Assembly (NCBI GenBank): GCA_959018045.1
Contig: CAUEJN010000042.1
Coordinates: 1-8,945 of the forward strand
Length of the DNA stretch: 8,945 nt
DNA from: an uncultured Butyricicoccus sp.
GTDB lineage: Bacteria > Bacillota > Clostridia > Oscillospirales > Butyricicoccaceae
Direction of reading: 5' to 3'
The position numbers and the translations under genes were made by a program. Below are positions 1-6,138 of the stretch, piece by piece (the stretch's first letter is position 1; each line of letters begins with the position of its first letter). The notes under the pieces are model-generated. The model worked only from the letters and a program-made list of their open reading frames with translations, did no database searches and was not told the origin of the DNA.

Positions 1-232
1 GGAGATGGTTCGCGCTGTCGATCGAGAGTGTTACGGTCTGCATGTACCGAATGATATCACGCCGGCGGGTGCGTTCCCGATACTGGTAGAGCAGGAACAG
101 TAAAGCGTCCAACGCAACGCCGGTGACTGCGAACGGAACCGAGATATAGGCGCAGGCGAGCGCAAACAGCAGAAAGACAATAAAATAAAACTGATGTCCG
201 GGCTGTAAGAGCTTTTTTAATCGCTTATCCAA
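1..232 (-). CDS. gdpP: GdpP-like c-di-AMP phosphodiesterase, N-terminal part (runs off left edge)
   Basis: Only the first 77 codons are present. The start is TTG (230-232), set by a GGAGGG Shine-Dalgarno at 241-246 with an 8-nt gap; an in-frame TAA lies just upstream and no ATG is available. The protein starts DKRLKKLLQPG, then has two hydrophobic segments (about residues 15-32 and 34-48), then a basic stretch and RYMQTVTLSIDSAN. This matches from memory the start of the GdpP/YybT family: two membrane helices followed by the conserved 'R-Y-I-x-x-L-T-L-x-V-D-S-A' segment that leads into the degenerate PAS, GGDEF and DHH/DHHA1 domains, which would lie outside the window. Family members hydrolyse cyclic di-AMP at the membrane and so affect potassium balance and cell-wall stress. 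Without the DHH domain the identification rests on the N-terminus alone. Confidence 0.75.
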   Translation of the reverse strand, partial: MDKRLKKLLQPGHQFYFIVFLLFALACAYISVPFAVTGVALDALLFLLYQYRERTRRRDIIRYMQTVTLSIDSANHL

Positions 233-240
233 AGCAGATG

Positions 241-246
241 CCCTCC
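241..246 (-). promoter_or_regulatory. Ribosome binding site that fixes the gdpP TTG start
   Basis: GGAGGG on the minus strand lies 8 nt before TTG at 230-232. The in-frame TAA between the promoter and the start leaves TTG as the only plausible initiator. Confidence 0.8.
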
Positions 247-269
247 GTTACACATAATTATACAGATAC

Positions 270-298
270 AGTATACCAAAACCCTTGCGTAAAGTAAA
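270..298 (-). promoter_or_regulatory. Sigma-A promoter of gdpP
   Basis: On the minus strand TTTACT (293-298) and TATACT (270-275) are separated by 17 bp, with the start codon about 40 nt downstream of the -10 element. A second AT-rich TATAAT lies closer to the gene but has no -35 at a good distance. Confidence 0.6.
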
Positions 299-370
299 TG
301 AGAAGTTGTTTTCTCTTTTGGAATATGTTAATGTAATATGGTAGTTTACTTTTCAGGAGGATTTTTTATC

Positions 371-742
371 ATGCAGTTTTCGTTTTATCATACCAATTAT
401 AATGTGCGTGACCTCGATCGCTCGATCACGTTCTATCGTGAGGCTCTGGGTCTGACCGAACAGCGCCGCATCAATGCCGAGGATGGTTCGTTCATCATCG
501 TATACCTGGGCGACGGTGTCTCCCCCTTCCAGCTCGAGCTGACCTGGCTGCGCGACTGGGATCGTGCGTACAATTTGGGCGACAACGAGTTCCATCTGGC
601 CTTCCACGTAGACGACTACGAGGCAGCACACGCAAAGCATCAGGAGATGGGCTGCATCTGCTTTGAAAACCCGGCGATGGGCATCTATTTCATCAACGAT
701 CCCGACGGATACTGGCTGGAAGTCGTTCCGCAGAACAAGTAA
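371..742 (+). CDS. gloA: Glyoxalase I-like VOC metalloenzyme (lactoylglutathione lyase family)
   Basis: A 123-residue protein of the vicinal oxygen chelate fold, slightly shorter than E. coli GlxA (135). The start is ATG 371, after AGGAGG at 355-360; an upstream in-frame ATG at 338 lies before that ribosome site and is unlikely. The two babab modules are visible: YHTNYNVRDLDRSITFYREALG near the start and FHLAFHVDDYEAAHAK in the middle. The expected metal ligands are all present at family spacing: H7, E56 (QLELTW), H75 (EFHLAF) and E117 (YWLEVVP); DPDGYWLE at 110-117 is the usual C-terminal signature. Such enzymes isomerise the thiohemiacetal of methylglyoxal and a low-molecular thiol. The thiol used here cannot be read from sequence, and another VOC activity is possible. 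It stands alone between a divergent gdpP and a terminator; its promoter is not convincing (weak TTGTTT at 306-311). Confidence 0.88.
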   Translation: MQFSFYHTNYNVRDLDRSITFYREALGLTEQRRINAEDGSFIIVYLGDGVSPFQLELTWLRDWDRAYNLGDNEFHLAFHVDDYEAAHAKHQEMGCICFENPAMGIYFINDPDGYWLEVVPQNK

Positions 743-746
743 CAGA

Positions 747-779
747 AAAAAGGTCATGTCGATAAGGCATGACCTTTTT
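747..779. terminator. Bidirectional intrinsic terminator
   Basis: A 12-bp stem, AAAAAGGTCATG (747-758) with CATGACCTTTTT (768-779), encloses a 9-nt loop. The outer A/T pairs give a U-run on either strand. It sits 4 bp after the gloA stop and before the convergent phosphoribosyltransferase remnant, so it serves both. Confidence 0.9.
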
Positions 780-797
780 CATTGCATCCATATCATT

Positions 798-1175
798 TTA
801 CAGCTTGCGATAGCCGCGCGGAGTGACAATCGCGTCGAGCGGGATACCTGCCGCGCACGCCGGGCAGTTCTTGCCGTGTGAACAAGTCCGATAGTTCGGG
901 AAATCTGCACCGGTAAACAGGCTGACCACCGGTTTGCCGTCCAGCTCAGAGATATTGGAGAACAGTGCAGCGTTTCCCACAACGTGACCGCCGTAGTATT
1001 CCACGCACTCGGCAATGCTGCGCGCTGCCGTCATCGCCAGACTCTGTTTATGTTTTAAGTCGGACATATCAATCTAGTAATTGATATGAGAGTGGTTGGT
1101 CGCAAAATGTCCCGGAATCGCATCGGCATACAGTCGGGATTTGACTTTGGAAAGCACACAAATAGGTTGCTGCAT
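798..1175 (-). pseudogene. Phosphoribosyltransferase-like gene, decayed: in-frame TAG and apparent loss of catalytic core
   Basis: Reading from ATG 1173-1175, which has a good Shine-Dalgarno (AAGGTGG, 1183-1189, 7-nt gap), gives 33 codons ending FATNHSHINY, then TAG at 1074-1076, then the same frame continues IDMSDLKHKQSLAM to the TAA at 798-800. From memory, clostridial orotate-phosphoribosyltransferase-like proteins of about 210 residues have an N-terminal NHSHINYYIDM stretch and a C-terminal part like ECIQYYGG...DCPMCKAGxxLD...GYxKL. Both ends are here (AECVEYYGGHVVG, C60/C67/C70 of the downstream part, GYRKL), but the PRPP-binding core expected between them is absent. The join falls near AMTAARSIAE (about 1017-1034). 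So this looks like one nonsense change plus an in-frame internal deletion. The piece from ATG 1067 alone (89 aa) has no Shine-Dalgarno. A sequencing error could explain the TAG but not the missing core. Confidence 0.72.
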
Positions 1176-1226
1176 AGAAAAACCACCTTTCACTGTCCGT
1201 CTCTGAATTGTCCATATTTCTCTCTT

Positions 1227-1255
1227 ATTATACTGCGTCCCCTGTTGCTTGACAA
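1227..1255 (-). promoter_or_regulatory. Strong sigma-A promoter of the phosphoribosyltransferase remnant
   Basis: Minus strand TTGTCA (1250-1255), 17 bp, then a perfect TATAAT (1227-1232). The -35 begins only a few bases after the rlmA stop. No terminator separates rlmA from it, so read-through from rlmA into the remnant is also likely. Confidence 0.8.
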
Positions 1256-1259
1256 CCGG

Positions 1260-2072
1260 TTATGCCTTACGGTACAGATGAATCTGGAAGCTGATTAGCG
1301 TGGTCAAAGCGTCCCGATGGAGCAGGCGGTCAGCGGCTTCCTTGGGGGTCTTCCATGCATACGGGGTCATCTGATAGAGTGCAGCAATGTCCTGCGGATC
1401 GGTCAGCGTGATGGTATCTTCCACGCAGACCTCCCGCTCGAAGGTCAGACCGGGAAGCTCACGGATCTCAGTAGGATTTTCGTAGGGCTTCTGGTACAGC
1501 ACTTCCTTCATGCCCCACAGGTGACGCGCACCCGGTGTGACCGTAAGCAGCGTCCCACCCGGACGGAGTACGCGTGCAAACTCCTCGGAGCACATGGGCG
1601 CGAACAAGTGCAGCACCAGATCGACCGATGCGTCGGCCAGCGGCAATTCGAACAGGCTGGCGATAGCAAAGTCACCGCGCGGACAGGTACGTCCGGCATG
1701 GCGCAGGGCATAGCGCGACAGGTCGATGCCAGCCAGACGGGCATCCGGGCAGGCATCCAGCACCGCACGGGTGTACCATCCCTCGCCGCAGCCCGCGTCC
1801 AGAATGTCCCGGGGTGCACAGTCCGCTGCCAGCTTGGCAACCGCATCGCGCAGCGGCCCGTACCAGTTGCCCTCTAAAAATCGCGTGCGTGCCTGACACA
1901 TCACCGCACTGTCACCCGGGTCACTGCTGCCCCGGCGATGCTGGCGCAGTAGGTGGACATATCCCCCGCGTGCTGCGCGGTCAAAACAATGTCCCTTGGG
2001 GCATCGGGCGTTCTTCTCGTCAAATGTCAACGGCTGTCCGCACACCGAACAGCACAGTAAACTCTCTTTCAT
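1260..2072 (-). CDS. rlmA: 23S rRNA (guanine-N1)-methyltransferase, RlmA family
   Basis: A 270-residue protein. Its N-terminus carries the RlmA zinc finger C8-x2-C11-x12-C24-x3-H28, at the same spacing as E. coli RlmA. Next comes the family stretch GGYVHLLRQHRRGSSDPGDS (about 36-55). The Rossmann methyltransferase follows: motif I LDAGCGEGWYT at 91-101, an acidic motif II (GIDLSR, D117), DLVLHLFAP and the RVLRPGGTLL strand. The family methylates N1 of a guanine in helix 35 of 23S rRNA: G745 in RlmA(I), G748 in RlmA(II)/TlrB. Gram-positive members are usually of the G748 type, but I cannot settle this here. The start ATG overlaps the apgM stop as ATGA (2069-2072), so translation is probably coupled; a purine-rich GGAAAGGAAG lies inside the end of apgM. 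Function is ribosome maturation; no resistance role can be claimed. Confidence 0.93.
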   Translation of the reverse strand: MKESLLCCSVCGQPLTFDEKNARCPKGHCFDRAARGGYVHLLRQHRRGSSDPGDSAVMCQARTRFLEGNWYGPLRDAVAKLAADCAPRDILDAGCGEGWYTRAVLDACPDARLAGIDLSRYALRHAGRTCPRGDFAIASLFELPLADASVDLVLHLFAPMCSEEFARVLRPGGTLLTVTPGARHLWGMKEVLYQKPYENPTEIRELPGLTFEREVCVEDTITLTDPQDIAALYQMTPYAWKTPKEAADRLLHRDALTTLISFQIHLYRKA

Positions 2073-3244
2073 GGATTCCGCTTCCTTTCCAGCAGCACAT
2101 CCAGCATCTCTTCTCCCGGTGTCAGCGGCAGATTGCCGGTGTGAATCTCGTCAAATATCCCGCCTGCCGCAGGTGTCCGGCTGTCGTAGAGCAAAAACGG
2201 CACCGGGTCGGCGGTATGGGTACGCAGCGAAATGGGCGTCGGGTGATCGGGCAGGACAAGCAGGCGGTAATCGACTGCGCTCTCGTCCAGCCAGCCGGTC
2301 AGCGGGGTCAGCAGTCGGCGGTCGAAATATTCAATGGACGCGACCTTTTCGGGCAGACTTCCCGCGTGTCCGGCCTCGTCGGGCGCCTCGGCGTGTACAA
2401 ATACAAAGTCCATCCCCTGCCGGGTCAGGGCATCGAAGGCAGCAAACGCCTTGCCCTCCCAGTTGGTGTGCAGCGTACCGTCAGCATGGGGTACGTTCAG
2501 CCATTCCAGCCCCATTCCGCTCGCAATGCCCCGCACAAGTGGTACACCGCCGGTCGCGGCACCGCGCAGGCCAGTGCACATCGTGAAATCAGGCAGCACT
2601 GGGGTCGGCCCACCGCCCCAGAACCAGACCGCATTTGCAGGCAGCTTGCCCTGCGCCTTGCGCTCAAGGTTGACCGGATGCGCGTCCAGCACCTCGCGTG
2701 CCGCGTGGTACAGGCGTTCGAGGTCGTCGTCCTCGGGCTGGCAGGTGCGCAAATCGTACCCCAGCAGTCCGTCGGGTGAACACCCGCCCGGGTGCTCCAG
2801 TCCACGGCGCAGCAAAAACGCGCGATACCCTGAACCGGGCACAAAACGGTGCGCGTCATCTCCCAGCGCATCTTCCAGCGCATCGATGAGCTGTGTAGTC
2901 TCCTCGTCGGTCAGTCCGCCGCTATCGTGCGCCACCAAGCGGTTGCCGTCCAGCGAGACAAAATTACAGCGCAGCGCGGTGCAGCCGTCCAGATCAATAC
3001 CGCAGGCCATCGCCTCAATGGCGGCGCGTCCGCTGCTGCACGCCGAACGCGGTGCACCCAGCAGGGTCAGCAGCGCGCTCTGACTGCCCGGAATGCAGCC
3101 GGGTGGGATCAGACACGTCCGTCCCACCACCGCACGGGCAGATAACCGCGCAAGGCATGGAGTATTGGCATAGCCGAGCGGCGTCATCCCGCATACTGCG
3201 GGCAGATCGGCGCAGCCGTCTGCCAATGCGATGATATATTTCAA
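2069..3244 (-). CDS. apgM: apgM-type cofactor-independent phosphoglycerate mutase (or related putative homoserine kinase)
   Basis: 391 residues from a TTG start (3242-3244), chosen because AGGTG (3251-3255) lies 6 nt upstream and because the family begins MKYII-A-L-A-DG. The open frame extends to 3346, but a promoter lies inside that extension. It belongs to the alkaline-phosphatase superfamily. Visible features: D9 in ALADG; the presumed nucleophile S54 in PGSQS; GRAAIEA near 72; RCNFVSLDG near 92; WFWGGGPTP near 207; metal ligands D289 and H293 (DEAGH), D333 and H334 (LPDHPTP), H343 (RTHT). Archaeal-type members interconvert 3- and 2-phosphoglycerate; the bacterial subfamily with LPDHPTPISLRTHT has also been proposed to act as a homoserine kinase. 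No threonine gene is in view to decide. The residues after the nucleophile (GSQSALLTLLG) differ from the GSDVANLSLLG I expect. It is the first gene of a unit with rlmA. Confidence 0.88.
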   Translation of the reverse strand: MKYIIALADGCADLPAVCGMTPLGYANTPCLARLSARAVVGRTCLIPPGCIPGSQSALLTLLGAPRSACSSGRAAIEAMACGIDLDGCTALRCNFVSLDGNRLVAHDSGGLTDEETTQLIDALEDALGDDAHRFVPGSGYRAFLLRRGLEHPGGCSPDGLLGYDLRTCQPEDDDLERLYHAAREVLDAHPVNLERKAQGKLPANAVWFWGGGPTPVLPDFTMCTGLRGAATGGVPLVRGIASGMGLEWLNVPHADGTLHTNWEGKAFAAFDALTRQGMDFVFVHAEAPDEAGHAGSLPEKVASIEYFDRRLLTPLTGWLDESAVDYRLLVLPDHPTPISLRTHTADPVPFLLYDSRTPAAGGIFDEIHTGNLPLTPGEEMLDVLLERKRNP

Positions 3245-3289
3245 AATTGACACCTGCTTTCTGTCTCTCGGGATGGTTGCTATCGTTAT

Positions 3290-3317
3290 ATTATATCGAA
3301 TCTGGTTATTTTGTCCA
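3290..3317 (-). promoter_or_regulatory. Sigma-A promoter of apgM-rlmA
   Basis: Minus strand TGGACA (3312-3317), 16 bp, perfect TATAAT (3290-3295). It predicts a leader of about 40 nt before the TTG start and rules out the upstream ATG of the longer frame. Confidence 0.75.
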
Positions 3318-3339
3318 GTATTCCCGTGCTTTCTGACAC

Positions 3340-3368
3340 TTGACATTCATCGGGCGACAGGCTATGAT
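3340..3368 (+). promoter_or_regulatory. Sigma-A promoter of ktrB
   Basis: Perfect TTGACA (3340-3345), 17 bp, TATGAT (3363-3368). It is divergent from the apgM promoter, with the two -35 boxes about 22 bp apart. The predicted leader is about 100 nt. Confidence 0.85.
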
Positions 3369-3456
3369 AGACCCATCAACTCTTTTACACGATTTCGGCT
3401 GATTCCCCGTGCTGCTTTTTCGCATGCCCGGGATTTTTATTTCGGCAATCGGCCAG

Positions 3457-3474
3457 AGATAGGAGATCTTATCT
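3457..3474 (+). promoter_or_regulatory. ktrB ribosome binding site inside a small hairpin
   Basis: AGATA (3457-3461) can pair with TATCT (3470-3474), leaving GGAGATCT in the loop. The AGGAG Shine-Dalgarno (3461-3465) is 12 nt from ATG 3478, longer than usual; folding this short stem would bring the loop nearer the start codon. Whether the hairpin matters is inference. Confidence 0.4.
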
Positions 3475-3477
3475 GCT

Positions 3478-4839
3478 ATGAGCAAAACAAAACGCTTCCG
3501 CCTGTCCGCGCTGTCCTCCACGCAGATTATTCTGTTCGGATACGCGGCCATCATTCTGTTTGGTGCGATTTTGCTGTCCACGCCGCTGGCTTCCCAAGAG
3601 CGCGTCTGGACAGCCTTTCCGGATGCGCTGTTCACGGCGACTTCGGCCACCTGCGTGACCGGTCTGGTCGTTGTACCCACCGCGACATACTGGTCGCTGT
3701 TCGGTCAGCTCATCATCCTCGGCCTCATCCAGATCGGCGGTATGGGCTTTCTGACCATGGCGGTCATGATTTTTGTGGTCAGCGGTAAGCGCATCGGTCT
3801 GCGTCAGCGATTCACCATGCAGGAATCCATCGGTGCACCCGCACTGGGCGGCATTGTCCGACTGACCCGTTTCATCTTCAAGGGTGTTCTGCTGTTCGAG
3901 AGTATCGGTGCGATCATTCTCGCGACCCGCTTTGTCCCCATGCTCGGCCCGGTGCGCGGCATCTATTACGCCATCTTCCACTCGATCTCGGCATTCTGCA
4001 ACGCAGGCTTCGACCTCATGGCAGGTGTTGCCGGCGAGGGCTCCATCACCTACTTCGTATCCGACCCGGTGGTCAATCTCACAATCATGCTGCTCATCAT
4101 CATCGGCGGTCTGGGCTTCTTCGTCTGGGAAGATCTTTACCTGCACCATTTCCGTCTGGGGCGCTGCCGTCTGCACACCAAGATCGTGCTTTTGATCTCC
4201 ATTCTGCTGCTGACCATTCCGTCGCTCATGATCTTCTTCTTTGACCGCAACGTCGAAGCATTTTCCTATCTGAGCACGCCCGAGCGTCTGATGGCCTCGT
4301 TCTTCCAGTCCACCTCGGCGCGTACGGCTGGTTTTAACACCATTGACCTCAACATGATGACCCACCCGACCAAGATGATTATGATTATGCTCATGCTCAT
4401 TGGCGGTTCGTCAGGTTCGACTGCGGGCGGTATGAAGACCACCACCATTGCTACCCTCTTCCTGTGCATCCGCTCGTCTATGACCCGCGAAAACGAGCTG
4501 CGCGCCTTCGGCCGCCGTCTGGACGACAGCTGCCTGCGCAGTGCGGTCACCATCTTCTTCAGCTATATCTGCCTGTTTATGGGCGGCGCTATGCTTCTGA
4601 CCCAGTTTGACGGGGTACCCATGATCAGTGCGATGTTTTATGCTTCGTCTGCCGTCGCAACGGTCGGTCTGTCGCTCGGCATCACGCCCGGCCTCAGCCT
4701 GCCCTCTCAGCTCGTACTCATCTTCCTTATGTTCTTTGGCCGTGTCGGCTGCCTGACCATGGTATATGCGTTTGCGGAAACCCATCACACAAACGCCGGT
4801 GTCAGCCGTCTGCCGCTGGAAAAGATCGCGGTTGGCTGA
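3478..4839 (+). CDS. ktrB: Potassium uptake protein, TrkH/KtrB family membrane subunit
   Basis: 453 residues, a normal KtrB length (TrkH is longer). It shows the four M1-P-M2 repeats of the superfamily, with pore loops TCVTG (58-62), FCNAGF (173-178), ARTAGF (281-286) and VATVGL (393-398); the filter glycines are G62, G177, G285 and G397. The flexible gating loop after the third pore is GGSSGSTAGGMKTTT (309-323), and the conserved basic residue of the last helix is R423 in FGRVG. The protein conducts potassium with sodium or proton coupling, as a dimer on an octameric cytosolic RCK ring (KtrA/TrkA). No ktrA lies next to it: it has its own promoter upstream and a terminator downstream. In Firmicutes such systems are inhibited by c-di-AMP through KtrA. 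The start ATG is preceded by AGGAG at an unusually long 12 nt. Confidence 0.95.
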   Translation: MSKTKRFRLSALSSTQIILFGYAAIILFGAILLSTPLASQERVWTAFPDALFTATSATCVTGLVVVPTATYWSLFGQLIILGLIQIGGMGFLTMAVMIFVVSGKRIGLRQRFTMQESIGAPALGGIVRLTRFIFKGVLLFESIGAIILATRFVPMLGPVRGIYYAIFHSISAFCNAGFDLMAGVAGEGSITYFVSDPVVNLTIMLLIIIGGLGFFVWEDLYLHHFRLGRCRLHTKIVLLISILLLTIPSLMIFFFDRNVEAFSYLSTPERLMASFFQSTSARTAGFNTIDLNMMTHPTKMIMIMLMLIGGSSGSTAGGMKTTTIATLFLCIRSSMTRENELRAFGRRLDDSCLRSAVTIFFSYICLFMGGAMLLTQFDGVPMISAMFYASSAVATVGLSLGITPGLSLPSQLVLIFLMFFGRVGCLTMVYAFAETHHTNAGVSRLPLEKIAVG

Positions 4840-4854
4840 TCTCCTGTGCAAATC

Positions 4855-4884
4855 AAAAAGCGACCGCCTGTGCAGTCGCTTTTT
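4855..4884. terminator. Bidirectional intrinsic terminator between ktrB and lacI
   Basis: Stem AAAAAGCGAC (4855-4864) with GTCGCTTTTT (4875-4884); the 10-nt loop can add an inner GC/GC pair around ctgt. T-runs occur on both strands, and the genes converge here only 46 bp apart. Confidence 0.9.
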
Positions 4885-4885
4885 T

Positions 4886-5905
4886 TCATACCATTTCGGG
4901 TGTAATGACTGTGGTGGACACATATTTGACCGAAGTACGTGGCTTGCGGTCGTGCATGAGCAGATTATAGAGCATCATAATCGCCTCGTAAACCTGAGCG
5001 GAAAACTCCTGTTCCAGCACGAAATCCAGTCGTCCGCCGCGCAGCATTTTGCGGTTGGTCGGAGTCAGGTCGTTTGCAATGACATGGATATGACGGCGTA
5101 CATGCGCCTGGGTGATGCCGTCGAGGCAGCCCAGCACGTTCTCGGTACTCATATAAATACCGGTCACGGTCGGGTGACTGCGCACATAGCGCATAACCGT
5201 GTCGTGCGTCAGGTCATATCGCTCGTAGCACTCGACGATCTCAAAGCGGTCGGACGTGTAGCCCAGCTCACCTAAGCGGCTGCAAAAGCCATCCACGCGG
5301 CGGCGGTGGAATTCCATGTTGCCCGTGACAATCAGGATATTGCCCTGCCCTGCCATCGCCATGTGCATTAGTCCGCCTGCGATGCGTCCGCACTGAATCT
5401 GATTCTGTCCGACAAAGCACAGACGGGCAGACTGCGGGATGTCCGAGTTATAGGTCATGACCGGGATGCCTGCATCCTGAAAGCGGGCAAGCTCGGCCTG
5501 CATCACCACGTTATCGGGTGCATTGATGACCAGTCCGCGCACACCCTGATCAAGCAGCGCCTCGCAGCGCTTGATGTACTCCTCGTTCGAGCGACTGCGC
5601 AGTTCCTCAACCACCAATCTGACCTCGTGCGTGCCCAGCAGACGCGCGGCCTGACTGATGCCCCGTCGGGTCTGTTCTGTAAAGTAGGACAATTCCCACT
5701 GGGGCACGATGACCCCGATACGCAGCGCCGGGCTGTCGCTCTCACTGGGTGCAATCCGGTATCCCATCTCCCGCGCGATGCGCTGTACCCGTGCGCGGAC
5801 TGCCGGATTGACATGCGCACGGTTATTGATGACACGATCGACCGTGCCGCGCGACACGCCAGCCGCCGCCGCAATCGACCGGATGGTCGGTTTGTTGGAT
5901 TTCAT
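4886..5905 (-). CDS. LacI-family transcriptional regulator
   Basis: 339 residues from ATG 5903-5905, preceded by AGGGG with an 8-nt gap; the longer open frame upstream contains the promoter. The N-terminal helix-turn-helix is textbook LacI: TIRSIAAAAGVSRGTVDRVINNR (residues 7-29), followed by the hinge-like NPAVRARVQRIAREMGYR (33-50). A periplasmic-binding-protein-like sensor domain starts at about residue 60 (ALRIGVIVPQW) and includes GIYMSTENVLG and HVIANDLTP near the C-terminal lobe. The SRGTVDRVINNRAHV helix variant is common in LacI members with ribose/inositol-type (Peripla_BP_4) sensor domains; that link is from memory. It is divergent from the iolG-like gene across a 305-bp control region, so that gene is the likely target, with a polyol or sugar as inducer. 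Autoregulation is possible. Confidence 0.93.
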   Translation of the reverse strand: MKSNKPTIRSIAAAAGVSRGTVDRVINNRAHVNPAVRARVQRIAREMGYRIAPSESDSPALRIGVIVPQWELSYFTEQTRRGISQAARLLGTHEVRLVVEELRSRSNEEYIKRCEALLDQGVRGLVINAPDNVVMQAELARFQDAGIPVMTYNSDIPQSARLCFVGQNQIQCGRIAGGLMHMAMAGQGNILIVTGNMEFHRRRVDGFCSRLGELGYTSDRFEIVECYERYDLTHDTVMRYVRSHPTVTGIYMSTENVLGCLDGITQAHVRRHIHVIANDLTPTNRKMLRGGRLDFVLEQEFSAQVYEAIMMLYNLLMHDRKPRTSVKYVSTTVITPEMV

Positions 5906-5968
5906 CTGTCCATCCCCTGTCTGTCTTGGTCGGTGGACGACCGCTTTCAGGCCGTCCCGAATGTCTTC

Positions 5969-5997
5969 AGTATAGCACAAACCTGATTTTGGCACAA
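5969..5997 (-). promoter_or_regulatory. Promoter of the lacI-family gene
   Basis: Minus strand TTGTGC (5992-5997), 17 bp, TATACT (5969-5974). The -35 hexamer is repeated directly (5975-5980) next to the -10, a possible regulator half-site. The leader is about 57 nt. Confidence 0.6.
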
Positions 5998-6027
5998 GGC
6001 ACGGAAAACATTTCATTCAGCCGCTGC

Positions 6028-6053
6028 TTCTCTTGTCGCGTTCGACAAAAGAA
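6028..6053. repeat. Inverted repeat, candidate operator
   Basis: TTGTCG (6033-6038) and CGACAA (6043-6048) flank CGTT; after one mismatch the arms extend with TTCT and AGAA. It lies between the two divergent promoters, upstream of both -35 boxes. Confidence 0.5.
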
Positions 6054-6057
6054 AAAC

Positions 6058-6086
6058 TGCCCATCGGGCAAGTTTCACGAACTTGC
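6058..6086. repeat. Two overlapping inverted repeats, candidate operator
   Basis: TGCCC (6058-6062)/GGGCA (6066-6070) overlaps GCAAGTT (6068-6074)/AACTTGC (6080-6086), sharing three bases, so in a single strand they would exclude each other. The second, a 7-bp arm dyad, ends 9 bp before the iolG -35 box, a fitting place for a dimeric LacI-type regulator. Confidence 0.5.
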
Positions 6087-6095
6087 AAAGAGCCG

Positions 6096-6124
6096 TTGAC
6101 ATCGCTATTTTGGTACGATACAAT
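6096..6124 (+). promoter_or_regulatory. Sigma-A promoter of the iolG-like gene
   Basis: Perfect TTGACA (6096-6101), 17 bp, TACAAT (6119-6124). Near-consensus, so strong unless repressed. The leader is about 80 nt. Confidence 0.88.
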
Positions 6125-6138
6125 AAGAATAATAAGGG

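Noticed and set aside
306..339. Promoter for gloA (TTGTTT with TAATGT or TAATAT)
   Set aside because: Each pairing matches consensus poorly; some promoter must exist, but I cannot place it with confidence.
798..1067. An independent 89-residue gene starting at ATG 1067
   Set aside because: No Shine-Dalgarno, and the same frame continues upstream through TAG to a well-signalled ATG at 1175; better read as the 3' part of a broken gene.
1086..1298. Plus-strand open frame of 70 codons
   Set aside because: Antisense to the phosphoribosyltransferase remnant and its promoter; no homology signal.
1814..2779. Plus-strand open frame of 321 codons
   Set aside because: Antisense to rlmA and apgM, no recognisable domain, no suitable ribosome site; the opposite strand encodes clear families.
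3369..3477. c-di-AMP (ydaO-type) riboswitch in the ktrB leader
   Set aside because: Biologically attractive, but the leader is only about 100 nt and I cannot find the conserved core or a terminator/antiterminator pair.
3231..3788. Plus-strand open frame of 185 codons covering the ktrB leader
   Set aside because: It starts within apgM, covers two promoters and overlaps ktrB in another frame.
3469..4365. Minus-strand open frame of 298 codons over ktrB
   Set aside because: Very rich in Asp, Glu, Gln and His, as expected from reading a membrane-protein gene backwards; ktrB is unambiguous.
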